Source: Hippophae tibetana
Lineage: Eukaryota > Streptophyta > Magnoliopsida > Rosales > Elaeagnaceae
Length of the DNA: 64,000 nucleotides
Direction of reading: 5' to 3'
NCBI GenBank assembly: GCA_037013495.1
Contig: CM072808.1
Location: forward strand, 5,557,319 to 5,621,318
Shown: positions 24,858 through 39,386 of the stretch, piece by piece
Position numbering within the stretch: the first letter of the stretch is position 1
How the letters are laid out: each line of letters starts with the position of its first letter
Notes under the pieces: model-generated
Seen by the model: the letters and a program-made list of their open reading frames with translations, nothing else
Databases searched by the model: none
Told to the model about the DNA's origin: nothing
Made by a program: the position numbers and the translations under genes

Positions 24858-27800
24858 GGTGCCGATCATGGTTTGTTTATTTATATTTTCAATCAATCTC
24901 TCTTATTGAAAAATTATTGAGTAGAAAAAAAGAACGGAGATTTTGTTCACATTTTCAAAAACAAAAAAAACATTTGGTAAAAAAGAGTAACAACTTTCAA
25001 CGGAGATAAATTTTTACTCGGGTATCGAAACGAATATTATAATTTATTAAATGGAAGCTCGCATAAAATTACACAATATGCATTGGTATCGCAAGAAAAA
25101 AATCGTTTATGTACCCAAATAACATCGTTTACATCACTTATTTAGTGTTTAAAGATTTTGACGCACCATTTTCATTTTACTTACTTCCGGTTTAATTCAA
25201 GAGAGCTATAAAGGAGATATTGGTGCCGACCATGGGTTTTCTTTATTTATATTTTCAATGAATCTCTATTATTCCAAAAAAAATAGAGAAGAGAAAAAGA
25301 AGGGAAATGTTGTTGAAATTTTCAAAATCAAAAACACATTTGGTAAATATGAGTTACAACTTTCAACGGAGGTAACTTTTGACTGGGGTATCGAAACGAA
25401 TATTATAATATATCAAATTAAAGCACATATCAAATTAAACAATATGCATTTTACTAGAAAGGAAAATCATTTTTGTACCCAAATAACATCGTTTACCTCA
25501 CTTATTTACTGTTTAAAGTTTTTGACGCACCATTTTCATTTTACTTACTTACGGTTCAATTCAATAGAGCTATAAAGGAGATATTGGTGCCGATAAAGGT
25601 TTGTTTATTTATATTTTCAATCAACCTCTCTTATTGAAAAAATATTGAGTAGAAAAAAAGAACGGAGATTTTGTTCACATTTTCAAAAACAAAAAACATT
25701 TGGTAAAAACGAGTAACAACTTTCAAAGGAGATAACTTTTTACTCGGGTATCGAAACGAATATTATAATTTATTAAATGGAAACTCATATCAAATTACAC
25801 AATATGCATTGGTCTCGCAAGAAAAAAATCATTTTTGTACCCAAATAACATCGTTTACATCACTTATTTAGTGTTTAAAGATTTTGACGCACCATTTTCA
25901 TTTTAATTACTTCCGGTTTAATTCAAGAGTGCTATAAAGGAGATATTGGTGCCGACCAAGGGTTTTCTTTATTTATATTTTCAATCAATCTCTATTATTC
26001 CAAAAAAAAATAGAGAAGAGAAAAAGAAGGGGAATGTTGTTGAAATTTTCAAAATCAAAAACACATTTGGTAAATATGAGTTACAACTTTCAACGGAGGT
26101 AACTTTTGACTGGGGTATCGAAACGAATATTATAATATATCAATTTAAAGCTCATATCAAATTAAACAATATGCATTTTCCTGGAAAGGAGAATCATTTT
26201 TGTACCCAAATAACATCGTTTACCTCACTTATTTACTCTTTAAATTTTTTGACACACCATTTTCTTTTTACTTACTTCCGGTTCAACTCAATAGAGCTAT
26301 AAAGGAGATATTGGTGCCGATAAAGGTTTGTTTATTTATAATTTCAATCAATCTCTATTATTTAAAAAAAATTGAGAAGAGAAACAGAAGGGGAATGTTG
26401 TTCAAATTTTCAAAATCAAAAACACATTTGGTAAATATGAGTTACAACTTTCAACGGAGATAACTTTTGACTGGGGTATCGAAACGAATATTATAATATA
26501 TCAAATTAATGCTCGTATCAAATTAAACAATATGCATTTTCCTCGAAAGGAAAATCATTTTTGTACCGAAATAACATCGTTTACATCACTTATTTACTGT
26601 TTAAAGTTTTTGACGCACCATTTTCATTTTACTTACTTCCGGTTTAATTCAATAGAGCTATAAAGGAGATATTGGTGCCGATAAAGGTTTGTTTATTTAT
26701 ATTTTCAATCAACCTCTCTTATTGAAAAAATATTGAGTAGAAAAAAAGAACGGAGATTTTGTTCACATTTTCAAAAACCAAAAACATTTGGTAAAAACGA
26801 GTAACAACTTTCAAAGGAGATAACTTTTTACTCGGGTATCGAAACGAATATTATAATTTATTAAATGGAAACTCATATCAAATTACACAATATGCATTGG
26901 TCTCGCAAGAAAAAAATCATTTTTTTTCCCAAATAATATCGTTTACATCACTTATTTAGTGTTTAAAGATTTTGACGCACCATTTTCATTTTTCTTACTT
27001 CCGGTTTAATTCAAGAGAGCTATAAAGGAGATATTGGTGCCGACCATGGGTTTTCTTTATTTATATTTTCAATCAATCTCTATTATTCCAAAAAAAATAG
27101 AGAAGAGAAAAAGAAGGGTAATTTTGTTGAAATTTTCAAAATCAAAAACACATTTGGTAAATATGAGTTACAACTTTCAACGGAGGTAACTTTTGACTGG
27201 GGTATCGAAACAAATATTATAATATATCAAATTAAAGCACATATCAAATTAAACAATATGCATTTTCCTAGAAAGGAAAATCATTTTTGTACCCAAATAA
27301 CATCGTTTACCTCACTTATTTACTCTTTAAATTTTTTGACACACTATTTTCTTTTTACTTACTTCCGGTTCAACTCAATAGAGCTATAAAGGAGATATTG
27401 GTGCCGATAAAGGTTTGTTTATTTATAATTTCAATCAATCTCTATTATTTAAAAAAAATTGAGAAGAGAAAAAGAAGGGGAATGTTGTTCAAATTTTCAA
27501 AATCAAAAACACATTTGGTAATTTATGAGTTACAACTTTCAACGGAGATAACTTTTGACTGGGGTATCGAAACGAATATTATAATATATCAAATTAATGC
27601 TCGTATCAAATTAAACAATATGCATTTTCCTCGATAGGAAAATCATTTTTGTACCGAAATAACATCGTTTACATCACTTATTTACTGTTTAAAGTTTTTG
27701 ACGCACCATTTTCATTTTACTTACTTCCGGTTCAATTCAATAGAGCTATAAAGGAGATATTGGTGCCGATCATGGTTTGTTTATTTATATTTTCAATCAA

Positions 27801-29578
27801 TCTCTCTTATTGAAAAATTATTGAGTAGAAAAAAAGAACGGAGATTTTGTTCACATTTTCAAAAACAAAAAAAACATTTGGTAAAAAAGAGTAACAACTT
27901 TCAACGGAGATAAATTTTTACTCGGGTATCGAAACGAATATTATAATTTATTAAATGGAAGCTCGCATAAAATTACACAATATGCATTGGTATCGCAAGA
28001 AAAAAATCGTTTATGTACCCAAATAACATCGTTTACATCACTTATTTAGTGTTTAAAGATTTTGACGCACCATTTTCATTTTACTTACTTCCGGTTTAAT
28101 TCAAGAGAGCTATAAAGGAGATATTGGTGCCGACCATGGGTTTTCTTTATTTATATTTTCAATGAATCTCTATTATTCCAAAAAAAATAGAGAAGAGAAA
28201 AAGAAGGGAAATGTTGTTGAAATTTTCAAAATCAAAAACACATTTGGTAAATATGAGTTACAACTTTCAACGGAGGTAACTTTTGACTGGGGTATCGAAA
28301 CGAATATTATAATATATCAAATTAAAGCACATATCAAATTAAACAATATGCATTTTACTAGAAAGGAAAATCATTTTTGTACCCAAATAACATCGTTTAC
28401 CTCACTTATTTACTGTTTAAAGTTTTTGACGCACCATTTTCATTTTACTTACTTACGGTTCAATTCAATAGAGCTATAAAGGAGATATTGGTGCCGATAA
28501 AGGTTTGTTTATTTATATTTTCAATCAACCTCTCTTATTGAAAAAATATTGAGTAGAAAAAAAGAACGGAGATTTTGTTCACATTTTCAAAAACAAAAAA
28601 CATTTGGTAAAAACGAGTAACAACTTTCAAAGGAGATAACTTTTTACTCGGGTATCGAAACGAATATTATAATTTATTAAATGGAAACTCATATCAAATT
28701 ACACAATATGCATTGGTCTCGCAAGAAAAAAATCATTTTTGTACCCAAATAACATCGTTTACATCACTTATTTAGTGTTTAAAGATTTTGACGCACCATT
28801 TTCATTTTAATTACTTCCGGTTTAATTCAAGAGTGCTATAAAGGAGATATTGGTGCCGACCAAGGGTTTTCTTTATTTATATTTTCAATCAATCTCTATT
28901 ATTCCAAAAAAAAATAGAGAAGAGAAAAAGAAGGGGAATGTTGTTGAAATTTTCAAAATCAAAAACACATTTGGTAAATATGAGTTACAACTTTCAACGG
29001 AGGTAACTTTTGACTGGGGTATCGAAACGAATATTATAATATATCAATTTAAAGCTCATATCAAATTAAACAATATGCATTTTCCTGGAAAGGAGAATCA
29101 TTTTTGTACCCAAATAACATCGTTTACCTCACTTATTTACTCTTTAAATTTTTTGACACACCATTTTCTTTTTACTTACTTCCGGTTCAACTCAATAGAG
29201 CTATAAAGGAGATATTGGTGCCGATAAAGGTTTGTTTATTTATAATTTCAATCAATCTCTATTATTTAAAAAAAAATTGAGAAGAGAAACAGAAGGGGAA
29301 TGTTGTTCAAATTTTCAAAATCAAAAACACATTTGGTAAATATGAGTTACAACTTTCAACGGAGATAACTTTTGACTGGGGTATCGAAACGAATATTATA
29401 ATATATCAAATTAATGCTCGTATCAAATTAAACAATATGCATTTTCCTCGAAAGGAAAATCATTTTTGTACCGAAATAACATCGTTTACCTCACTTATTT
29501 ACTGTTTAAAGTTTTTGACGCACCATTTTCATTTTACTTACTTACGGTTCAATTCAATAGAGCTATAAAGGAGATATT
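24858..29578 (+). repeat. Duplicated 5-mer ABABB' at 2,904 bp spacing
   Basis: 24858-26673 matches 27762-29578. Anchors 24858, 25222, 25586, 25948 and 26313 map to 27762, 28126, 28490, 28852 and 29217, all 2,904 bp on. Rare shared marks include attgaaaaattattgag, aagctcgcataaaatt, gtttatgtacccaaat and tttcaatgaatctct. The unit between them at 26674 is a recombinant: its 5' part has caaaaaccaaaaacatttgg and its 3' part ttttttttcccaaataatatc. Confidence 0.9.
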
Positions 29579-30667
29579 GGTGCCGATAAAGGTTTGTTTA
29601 TTTATATTTTCAATCAACCTCTCTTATTGAAAAAATATTGAGTAGAAAAAAAGAACGGAGATTTTGTTCACATTTTCAAAAACAAAAAACATTTGGTAAA
29701 AACGAGTAACAACTTTCAAAGGAGATAACTTTTTACTCGGGTATCGAAACGAATATTATAATTTATTAAATGGAAACTCATATCAAATTACACAATATGC
29801 ATTGGTCTCGCAAGAAAAAAATCATTTTTGTACCCAAATAACATCGTTTACATCACTTATTTAGTGTTTAAAGATTTTGACGCACCATTTTCATTTTAAT
29901 TACTTCCGGTTTAATTCAAGAGTGCTATAAAGGAGATATTGGTGCCGACCAAGGGTTTTCTTTATTTATATTTTCAATCAATCTCTATTATTCCAAAAAA
30001 AAATAGAGAAGAGAAAAAGAAGGGGAATGTTGTTGAAATTTTCAAAATCAAAAACACATTTGGTAAATATGAGTTACAACTTTCAACGGAGGTAACTTTT
30101 GACTGGGGTATCGAAACGAATATTATAATATATCAATTTAAAGCTCATATCAAATTAAACAATATGCATTTTCCTGGAAAGGAGAATCATTTTTGTACCC
30201 AAATAACATCGTTTACCTCACTTATTTACTCTTTAAATTTTTTGACACACCATTTTCTTTTTACTTACTTCCGGTTCAACTCAATAGAGCTATAAAGGAG
30301 ATATTGGTGCCGATAAAGGTTTGTTTATTTATAATTTCAATCAATCTCTATTATTTAAAAAAAAATTGAGAAGAGAAACAGAAGGGGAATGTTGTTCAAA
30401 TTTTCAAAATCAAAAACACATTTGGTAAATATGAGTTACAACTTTCAACGGAGATAACTTTTGACTGGGGTATCGAAACGAATATTATAATATATCAAAT
30501 TAATGCTCGTATCAAATTAAACAATATGCATTTTCCTCGAAAGGAAAATCATTTTTGTACCGAAATAACATCGTTTACATCACTTATTTACTGTTTAAAG
30601 TTTTTGACGCACCATTTTCATTTTACTTACTTCCGGTTTAATTCAATAGAGCTATAAAGGAGATATT
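28490..30667 (+). repeat. Tandem pair of nearly identical ABB' trimers (1,089 bp)
   Basis: Copies are 28490-29578 and 29579-30667. The A and B units look identical by eye, and the B' units 29217 and 30306 differ only near their 3' ends, where 29217 has the cttacggttcaattc form and 30306 the cttccggtttaattc form. This is a recent exchange product. Confidence 0.9.
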
Positions 30668-32483
30668 GGTGCCGATAAAGGTTTGTTTATTTATATTTTC
30701 AATCAACCTCTCTTATTGAAAAAATATTGAGTAGAAAAAAAGAACGGAGATTTTGTTCACATTTTCAAAAACCAAAAACATTTGGTAAAAACGAGTAACA
30801 ACTTTCAAAGGAGATAACTTTTTACTCGGGTATCGAAACGAATATTATAATTTATTAAATGGAAACTCATATCAAATTACACAATATGCATTGGTCTCGC
30901 AAGAAAAAAATCATTTTTGTACCCAAATAACATCGTTTACATCACTTATTTAGTGTTTAAAGATTTTGACGCACCATTTTCATTTTAATTACTTCCGGTT
31001 TAATTCAAGAGTGCTATAAAGGAGATATTGGTGCCGACCAAGGGTTTTCTTTATTTATATTTTCAATCAATCTCTATTATTCCAAAAAAAAATAGAGAAG
31101 AGAAAAAGAAGGGGAATGTTGTTGAAATTTTCAAAATCAAAAACACATTTGGTAAATATGAGTTACAACTTTCAACGGAGGTAACTTTTGACTGGGGTAT
31201 CGAAACGAATATTATAATATATCAAATTAAAGCACATATCAAATTAAACAATATGCATTTTACTAGAAAGGAAAATCATTTTTGTACCCAAATAACATCG
31301 TTTACCTCACTTATTTACTGTTTAAAGTTTTTGACGCACCATTTTCATTTTACTTACTTACGGTTCAATTCAATAGAGCTATAAAGGAGATATTGGTGCC
31401 GATAAAGGTTTGTTTATTTATATTTTCAATCAACCTCTCTTATTGAAAAAATATTGAGTAGAAAAAAAGAACGGAGATTTTGTTCACATTTTCAAAAACA
31501 AAAAACATTTGGTAAAAACGAGTAACAACTTTCAAAGGAGATAACTTTTTACTCGGGTATCGAAACGAATATTATAATTTATTAAATGGAAACTCATATC
31601 AAATTACACAATATGCATTGGTCTCGCAAGAAAAAAATCATTTTTGTACCCAAATAACATCGTTTACATCACTTATTTAGTGTTTAAAGATTTTGACGCA
31701 CCATTTTCATTTTAATTACTTCCGGTTTAATTCAAGAGTGCTATAAAGGAGATATTGGTGCCGACCAAGGGTTTTCTTTATTTATATTTTCAATCAATCT
31801 CTATTATTCCAAAAAAAAATAGAGAAGAGAAAAAGAAGGGGAATGTTGTTGAAATTTTCAAAATCAAAAACACATTTGGTAAATATGAGTTACAACTTTC
31901 AACGGAGGTAACTTTTGACTGGGGTATCGAAACGAATATTATAATATATCAATTTAAAGCTCATATCAAATTAAACAATATGCATTTTCCTGGAAAGGAG
32001 AATCATTTTTGTACCCAAATAACATCGTTTACCTCACTTATTTACTCTTTAAATTTTTTGACACACCATTTTCTTTTTACTTACTTCCGGTTCAACTCAA
32101 TAGAGCTATAAAGGAGATATTGGTGCCGATAAAGGTTTGTTTATTTATAATTTCAATCAATCTCTATTATTTAAAAAAAAATTGAGAAGAGAAACAGAAG
32201 GGGAATGTTGTTCAAATTTTCAAAATCAAAAACACATTTGGTAAATATGAGTTACAACTTTCAACGGAGATAACTTTTGACTGGGGTATCGAAACGAATA
32301 TTATAATATATCAAATTAATGCTCGTATCAAATTAAACAATATGCATTTTCCTCGATAGGAAAATCATTTTTGTACCGAAATAACATCGTTTACATCACT
32401 TATTTACTGTTTAAAGTTTTTGACGCACCATTTTCATTTTACTTACTTCCGGTTTAATTCAATAGAGCTATAAAGGAGATATT

Positions 32484-35400
32484 GGTGCCGATCATGGTTT
32501 GTTTATTTATATTTTCAATCAATCTCTCTTATTGAAAAAATAATGAGTAGAAAAAAAGAACGGAGATTTTGTTCACATTTTCAAAAACAAAAAAACAGTT
32601 GGTAAAAAAGAGTAACAACTTTCAACGGAGATAAATTTGTACTCGGGTATCGAAACGAATATTATAATTTATTAAATGGAAGCTCATATCAAATTACACA
32701 ATATGCATTGGTCTAGCAAGAAAAAAATCTTTTTTTTTCCCAAATAATATCGTTTACATCACTTATTTAGTGTTTAAAGATTTTGACGCACCATTTTCAT
32801 TTTACTTACTTCCGGTTTAATTCAAGAGAGCTATAAAGGAGATATTGGTGCCGACCATGGGTTTTCTTTATTTATATTTTCAATCAATCTCTATTATTCC
32901 AAAAAAAATAGAGAAGAGAAAAAGAAGGGGAATGTTGTTGAAATTTTCAAAATCAAAAACACATTTGGTAAATATGAGTTACAACTTTCAACGGAGGTAA
33001 CTTTTGACTGGGGTATCGAAACGAATATTATAATATATCAAATTAAAGCACATATCAAATTAAACAATATGCATTTTCCTAGAAAGGAAAATCATTTTCG
33101 TACCCAAATAACATCGTTTACCTCACTTATTTACTGTTTAAAGTTTTTGACGCACCATTTTCATTTTACTTACTTACGGTTCAATTCAATATTGCTATAA
33201 AGGAGATATTGGTGCCGATAAAGGTTTGTTTATTTATATTTTCAATCAACCTCTCTTATTGAAAAAATATTGAGTAGAAAAAAAGAACGGAGATTTTGTT
33301 CACATTTTCAAAAACAAAAAACATTTGGTAAAAACGAGTAACAACTTTCAAAGGAGATAACTTTTTACTCGGGTATCGAAACGAATATTATAATTTATTA
33401 AATGGAAACTCATATCAAATTACACAATATGCATTGGTCTCGCAAGAAAAAAATCATTTTTGTACCCAAATAACATCGTTTACATCACTTATTTAGTGTT
33501 TAAAGATTTTGACGCACCATTTTCATTTTAATTACTTCCGGTTTAATTCAAGAGTGCTATAAAGGAGATATTGGTGCCGACCAAGGGTTTTCTTTATTTA
33601 TATTTTCAATCAATCTCTATTATTCCAAAAAAAAATAGAGAAGAGAAAAAGAAGGGGAATGTTGTTGAAATTTTCAAAATCAAAAACACATTTGGTAAAT
33701 ATGAGTTACAACTTTCAACGGAGGTAACTTTTGACTGGGGTATCGAAACGAATATTATAATATATCAAATTAAAGCACATATCAAATTAAACAATATGCA
33801 TTTTACTAGAAAGGAAAATCATTTTTGTACCCAAATAACATCGTTTACCTCACTTATTTACTGTTTAAAGTTTTTGACGCACCATTTTCATTTTACTTAC
33901 TTACGGTTCAATTCAATAGAGCTATAAAGGAGATATTGGTGCCGATAAAGGTTTGTTTATTTATATTTTCAATCAACCTCTCTTATTGAAAAAATATTGA
34001 GTAGAAAAAAAGAACGGAGATTTTGTTCACATTTTCAAAAACAAAAAACATTTGGTAAAAACGAGTAACAACTTTCAAAGGAGATAACTTTTTACTCGGG
34101 TATCGAAACAAATATTATAATTTATTAAATGGAAACTCATATCAAATTACACAATATGCATTGGTCTCGCAAGAAAAAAATCATTTTTGTACCCAAATAA
34201 CATCGTTTACATCACTTATTTAGTGTTTAAAGATTTTGACGCACCATTTTCATTTTAATTACTTCCGGTTTAATTCAAGAGTGCTATAAAGGAGATATTG
34301 GTGCCGACCAAGGGTTTTCTTTATTTATATTTTCAATCAATCTCTATTATTCCAAAAAAAAATAGAGAAGAGAAAAAGAAGGGGAATGTTGTTGAAATTT
34401 TCAAAATCAAAAACACATTTGGTAAATATGAGTTACAACTTTCAACGGAGGTAACTTTTGACTGGGGTATCGAAACGAATATTATAATATATCAATTTAA
34501 AGCTCATATCAAATTAAACAATATGCATTTTCCTAGAAAGGAGAATCATTTTTGTACCCAAATAACATCGTTTACCTCACTTATTTACTCTTTAAATTTT
34601 TTGACACACCATTTTCTTTTTACTTACTTCCGGTTCAACTCAATAGAGCTATAAAGGAGATATTGGTGCCGATAAAGGTTTGTTTATTTATAATTTCAAT
34701 CAATCTCTATTATTTAAAAAAAAAATTGAGAAGAGAAACAGAAGGGGAATGTTGTTCAAATTTTCAAAATCAAAAACACATTTGGTAAATATGAGTTACA
34801 ACTTTCAACGGAGATAACTTTTGACTGGGGTATCGAAACGAATATTATAATATATCAAATTAATGCTCGTATCAAATTAAACAATATGCATTTTCCTCGA
34901 TAGGAAAATCATTTTTGTACCGAAATAACATCGTTTACATCACTTATTTACTGTTTAAAGTTTTTGACGCACCATTTTCATTTTACTTACTTCCGGTTTA
35001 ATTCAATAGAGCTATAAAGGAGATATTGGTGCCGATCATGGTTTGTTTATTTATATTTTCAATCAATCTCTCTTATTGAAAAAATAATGAGTAGAAAAAA
35101 AGAACGGAGATTTTGTTCACATTTTCAAAAACAAAAAAACAGTTGGTAAAAAAGAGTAACAACTTTCAACGGAGATAAATTTGTACTCGGGTATCGAAAC
35201 GAATATTATAATTTATTAAATGGAAGCTCATATCAAATTACACAATATGCATTGGTCTAGCAAGAAAAAAATCTTTTTTTTTCCCAAATAATATCGTTTA
35301 CATCACTTATTTAGTGTTTAAAGATTTTGACGCACCATTTTCATTTTACTTACTTCCGGTTTAATTCAAGAGAGCTATAAAGGAGATATTGGTGCCGACC

Positions 35401-36116
35401 ATGGGTTTTCTTTATTTATATTTTCAATCAATCTCTATTATTCCAAAAAAAATAGAGAAGAGAAAAAGAAGGGGAATGTTGTTGAAATTTTCAAAATCAA
35501 AAACACATTTGGTAAATATGAGTTACAACTTTCAACGGAGGTAACTTTTGACTGGGGTATCGAAACGAATATTATAATATATCAAATTAAAGCACATATC
35601 AAATTAAACAATATGCATTTTCCTAGAAAGGAAAATCATTTTCGTACCCAAATAACATCGTTTACCTCACTTATTTACTGTTTAAAGTTTTTGACGCACC
35701 ATTTTCATTTTACTTACTTACGGTTCAATTCAATAGAGCTATAAAGGAGATATTGGTGCCGATAAAGGTTTGTTTATTTATATTTTCAATCAACCTCTCT
35801 TATTGAAAAAATATTGAGTAGAAAAAAAGAACGGAGATTTTGTTCACATTTTCAAAAACAAAAAACATTTGGTAAAAACGAGTAACAACTTTCAAAGGAG
35901 ATAACTTTTTACTCGGGTATCGAAACGAATATTATAATTTATTAAATGGAAACTCATATCAAATTACACAATATGCATTGGTCTCGCAAGAAAAAAATCA
36001 TTTTTGTACCCAAATAACATCGTTTACAGCACTTATTTAGTGTTTAAAGATTTTGACGCACCATTTTCATTTTAATTACTTCCGGTTTAATTCAAGAGTG
36101 CTATAAAGGAGATATT
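32484..36116 (+). repeat. Left copy of a 10-monomer block repeated 12.3 kb downstream
   Basis: Anchors 32484, 32847, 33211, 33573, 33938 and 34300 match 44830, 45193, 45557, 45919, 46284 and 46646, each exactly 12,346 bp on. Rare marks shared at the same places are attttcgtacccaaat, caatattgctataaagg and cgaaacaaatattataattt. After 34665 the spacing drops to 12,339 bp because of a small deletion in the downstream copy. Confidence 0.88.
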
Positions 36117-39100
36117 GGTGCCGACCAAGGGTTTTCTTTATTTATATTTTCAATCAATCTCTATTATTCCAAAAAAAAATAGAGAAGAGAAAAAGAAGGG
36201 GAATGTTGTTGAAATTTTCAAAATCAAAAACACATTTGGTAAATATGAGTTACAACTTTCAACGGAGGTAACTTTTGACTGGGGTATCGAAACGAATATT
36301 ATAATATATCAAATTAAAGCACATATCAAATTAAACAATATGCATTTTACTAGAAAGGAAAATCATTTTTGTACCCAAATAACATCGTTTACCTCACTTA
36401 TTTACTGTTTAAAGTTTTTGACGCACCATTTTCATTTTACTTACTTACGGTTCAATTCAATAGAGCTATAAAGGAGATATTGGTGCCGATAAAGGTTTGT
36501 TTATTTATATTTTCAATCAACCTCTCTTATTGAAAAAATATTGAGTAGAAAAAAAGAACGGAGATTTTGTTCACATTTTCAAAAAAAAAAAACATTTGGT
36601 AAAAACGAGTAACAACTTTCAAAGGAGATAACTTTTTACTCGGGTATCGAAACGAATATTATAATTTATTAAATGGAAACTCATATCAAATTACACAATA
36701 TGCATTGGTCTCGCAAGAAAAAAATCATTTTTGTACCCAAATAACATCGTTTACATCACTTATTTAGTGTTTAAAGATTTTGACGCACCATTTTCATTTT
36801 AATTACTTCCGGTTTAATTCAAGAGTGCTATAAAGGAGATATTGGTGCCGACCAAGGGTTTTCTTTATTTATATTTTCAATCAATCTCTATTATTCCAAA
36901 AAAAAATAGAGAAGAGAAAAAGAAGGGGAATGTTGTTGAAATTTTCAAAATCAAAAACACATTTGGTAAATATGAGTTACAACTTTCAACGGAGGTAACT
37001 TTTGACTGGGGTATCGAAACGAATATTATAATATATCAATTTAAAGCTCATATCAAATTAAACAATATGCATTTTCCTGGAAAGGAGAATCATTTTTGTA
37101 CCCAAATAACATCGTTTACCTCACTTATTTACTCTTTAAATTTTTTGACACACCATTTTCTTTTTACTTACTTCCGGTTCAACTCAATAGAGCTATAAAG
37201 GAGATATTGGTGCCGATAAAGGTTTGTTTATTTATAATTTCAATCAATCTCTATTATTTAAAAAAAAATTGAGAAGAGAAACAGAAGGGGAATGTTGTTC
37301 AAATTTTCAAAATCAAAAACACATTTGGTAAATATGAGTTACAACTTTCAACGGAGATAACTTTTGACTGGGGTATCGAAACGAATATTATAATATATCA
37401 AATTAATGCTCGTATCAAATTAAACAATATGCATTTTCCTCGATAGGAAAATCATTTTTGTACCGAAATAACATCGTTTACATCACTTATTTACTGTTTA
37501 AAGTTTTTGACGCACCATTTTCATTTTACTTACTTCCGGTTCAATTCAATAGAGCTATAAAGGAGATATTGGTGCCGATAAAGGTTTGTTTATTTATATT
37601 TTCAATCAACCTCTCTTATTGAAAAAATATTGAGTAGAAAAAAAGAACGGAGATTTTGTTCACATTTTCAAAAACAAAAAACATTTGGTAAAAACGAGTA
37701 ACAACTTTCAAAGGAGATAACTTTTTACTCGGGTATCGAAACGAATATTATAATTTATTAAATGGAAACTCATATCAAATTACACAATATGCATTGGTCT
37801 CGCAAGAAAAAAATCATTTTTGTACCCAAATAACATCGTTTACAGCACTTATTTAGTGTTTAAAGATTTTGACGCACCATTTTCATTTTAATTACTTCCG
37901 GTTTAATTCAAGAGTGCTATAAAGGAGATATTGGTGCCGACCAAGGGTTTTCTTTATTTATATTTTCAATCAATCTCTATTATTCCAAAAAAAAATAGAG
38001 AAGAGAAAAAGAAGGGGAATGTTGTTGAAATTTTCAAAATCAAAAACACATTTGGTAAATATGAGTTACAACTTTCAACGGAGGTAACTTTTGACTGGGG
38101 TATCGAAACGAATATTATAATATATCAAATTAAAGCACATATCAAATTAAACAATATGCATTTTACTAGAAAGGAAAATCATTTTTGTACCCAAATAACA
38201 TCGTTTACCTCACTTATTTACTGTTTAAAGTTTTTGACGCACCATTTTCATTTTACTTACTTACGGTTCAATTCAATAGAGCTATAAAGGAGATATTGGT
38301 GCCGATAAAGGTTTGTTTATTTATATTTTCAATCAACCTCTCTTATTGAAAAAATATTGAGTAGAAAAAAAGAACGGAGATTTTGTTCACATTTTCAAAA
38401 AAAAAAAACATTTGGTAAAAACGAGTAACAACTTTCAAAGGAGATAACTTTTTACTCGGGTATCGAAACGAATATTATAATTTATTAAATGGAAACTCAT
38501 ATCAAATTACACAATATGCATTGGTCTCGCAAGAAAAAAATCATTTTTGTACCCAAATAACATCGTTTACATCACTTATTTAGTGTTTAAAGATTTTGAC
38601 GCACCATTTTCATTTTAATTACTTCCGGTTTAATTCAAGAGTGCTATAAAGGAGATATTGGTGCCGACCAAGGGTTTTCTTTATTTATATTTTCAATCAA
38701 TCTCTATTATTCCAAAAAAAAATAGAGAAGAGAAAAAGAAGGGGAATGTTGTTGAAATTTTCAAAATCAAAAACACATTTGGTAAATATGAGTTACAACT
38801 TTCAACGGAGGTAACTTTTGACTGGGGTATCGAAACGAATATTATAATATATCAATTTAAAGCTCATATCAAATTAAACAATATGCATTTTCCTGGAAAG
38901 GAGAATCATTTTTGTACCCAAATAACATCGTTTACCTCACTTATTTACTCTTTAAATTTTTTGACACACCATTTTCTTTTTACTTACTTCCGGTTCAACT
39001 CAATAGAGCTATAAAGGAGATATTGGTGCCGATAAAGGTTTGTTTATTTATAATTTCAATCAATCTCTATTATTTAAAAAAAAATTGAGAAGAGAAACAG

Positions 39101-39386
39101 AAGGGGAATGTTGTTCAAATTTTCAAAATCAAAAACACATTTGGTAAATATGAGTTACAACTTTCAACGGAGATAACTTTTGACTGGGGTATCGAAACGA
39201 ATATTATAATATATCAAATTAATGCTCGTATCAAATTAAACAATATGCATTTTCCTCGATAGGAAAATCATTTTTGTACCGAAATAACATCGTTTACATC
39301 ACTTATTTACTGTTTAAAGTTTTTGACGCACCATTTTCATTTTACTTACTTCCGGTTTAATTCAATAGAGCTATAAAGGAGATATT
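35755..39386 (+). repeat. Tandem 5-mer duplication of 1,816 bp
   Basis: 35755-37570 matches 37571-39386. The pairing is fixed by rare marks: cgtttacagcactt in the A units 35755 and 37571, and the fused tttcaaaaaaaaaaaacatt run (loss of the c in the usual aaacaaaa) in the A units 36482 and 38298. Anchor spacing is 1,816 bp for 36117/37933, 36482/38298, 36844/38660 and 37209/39025. Confidence 0.88.
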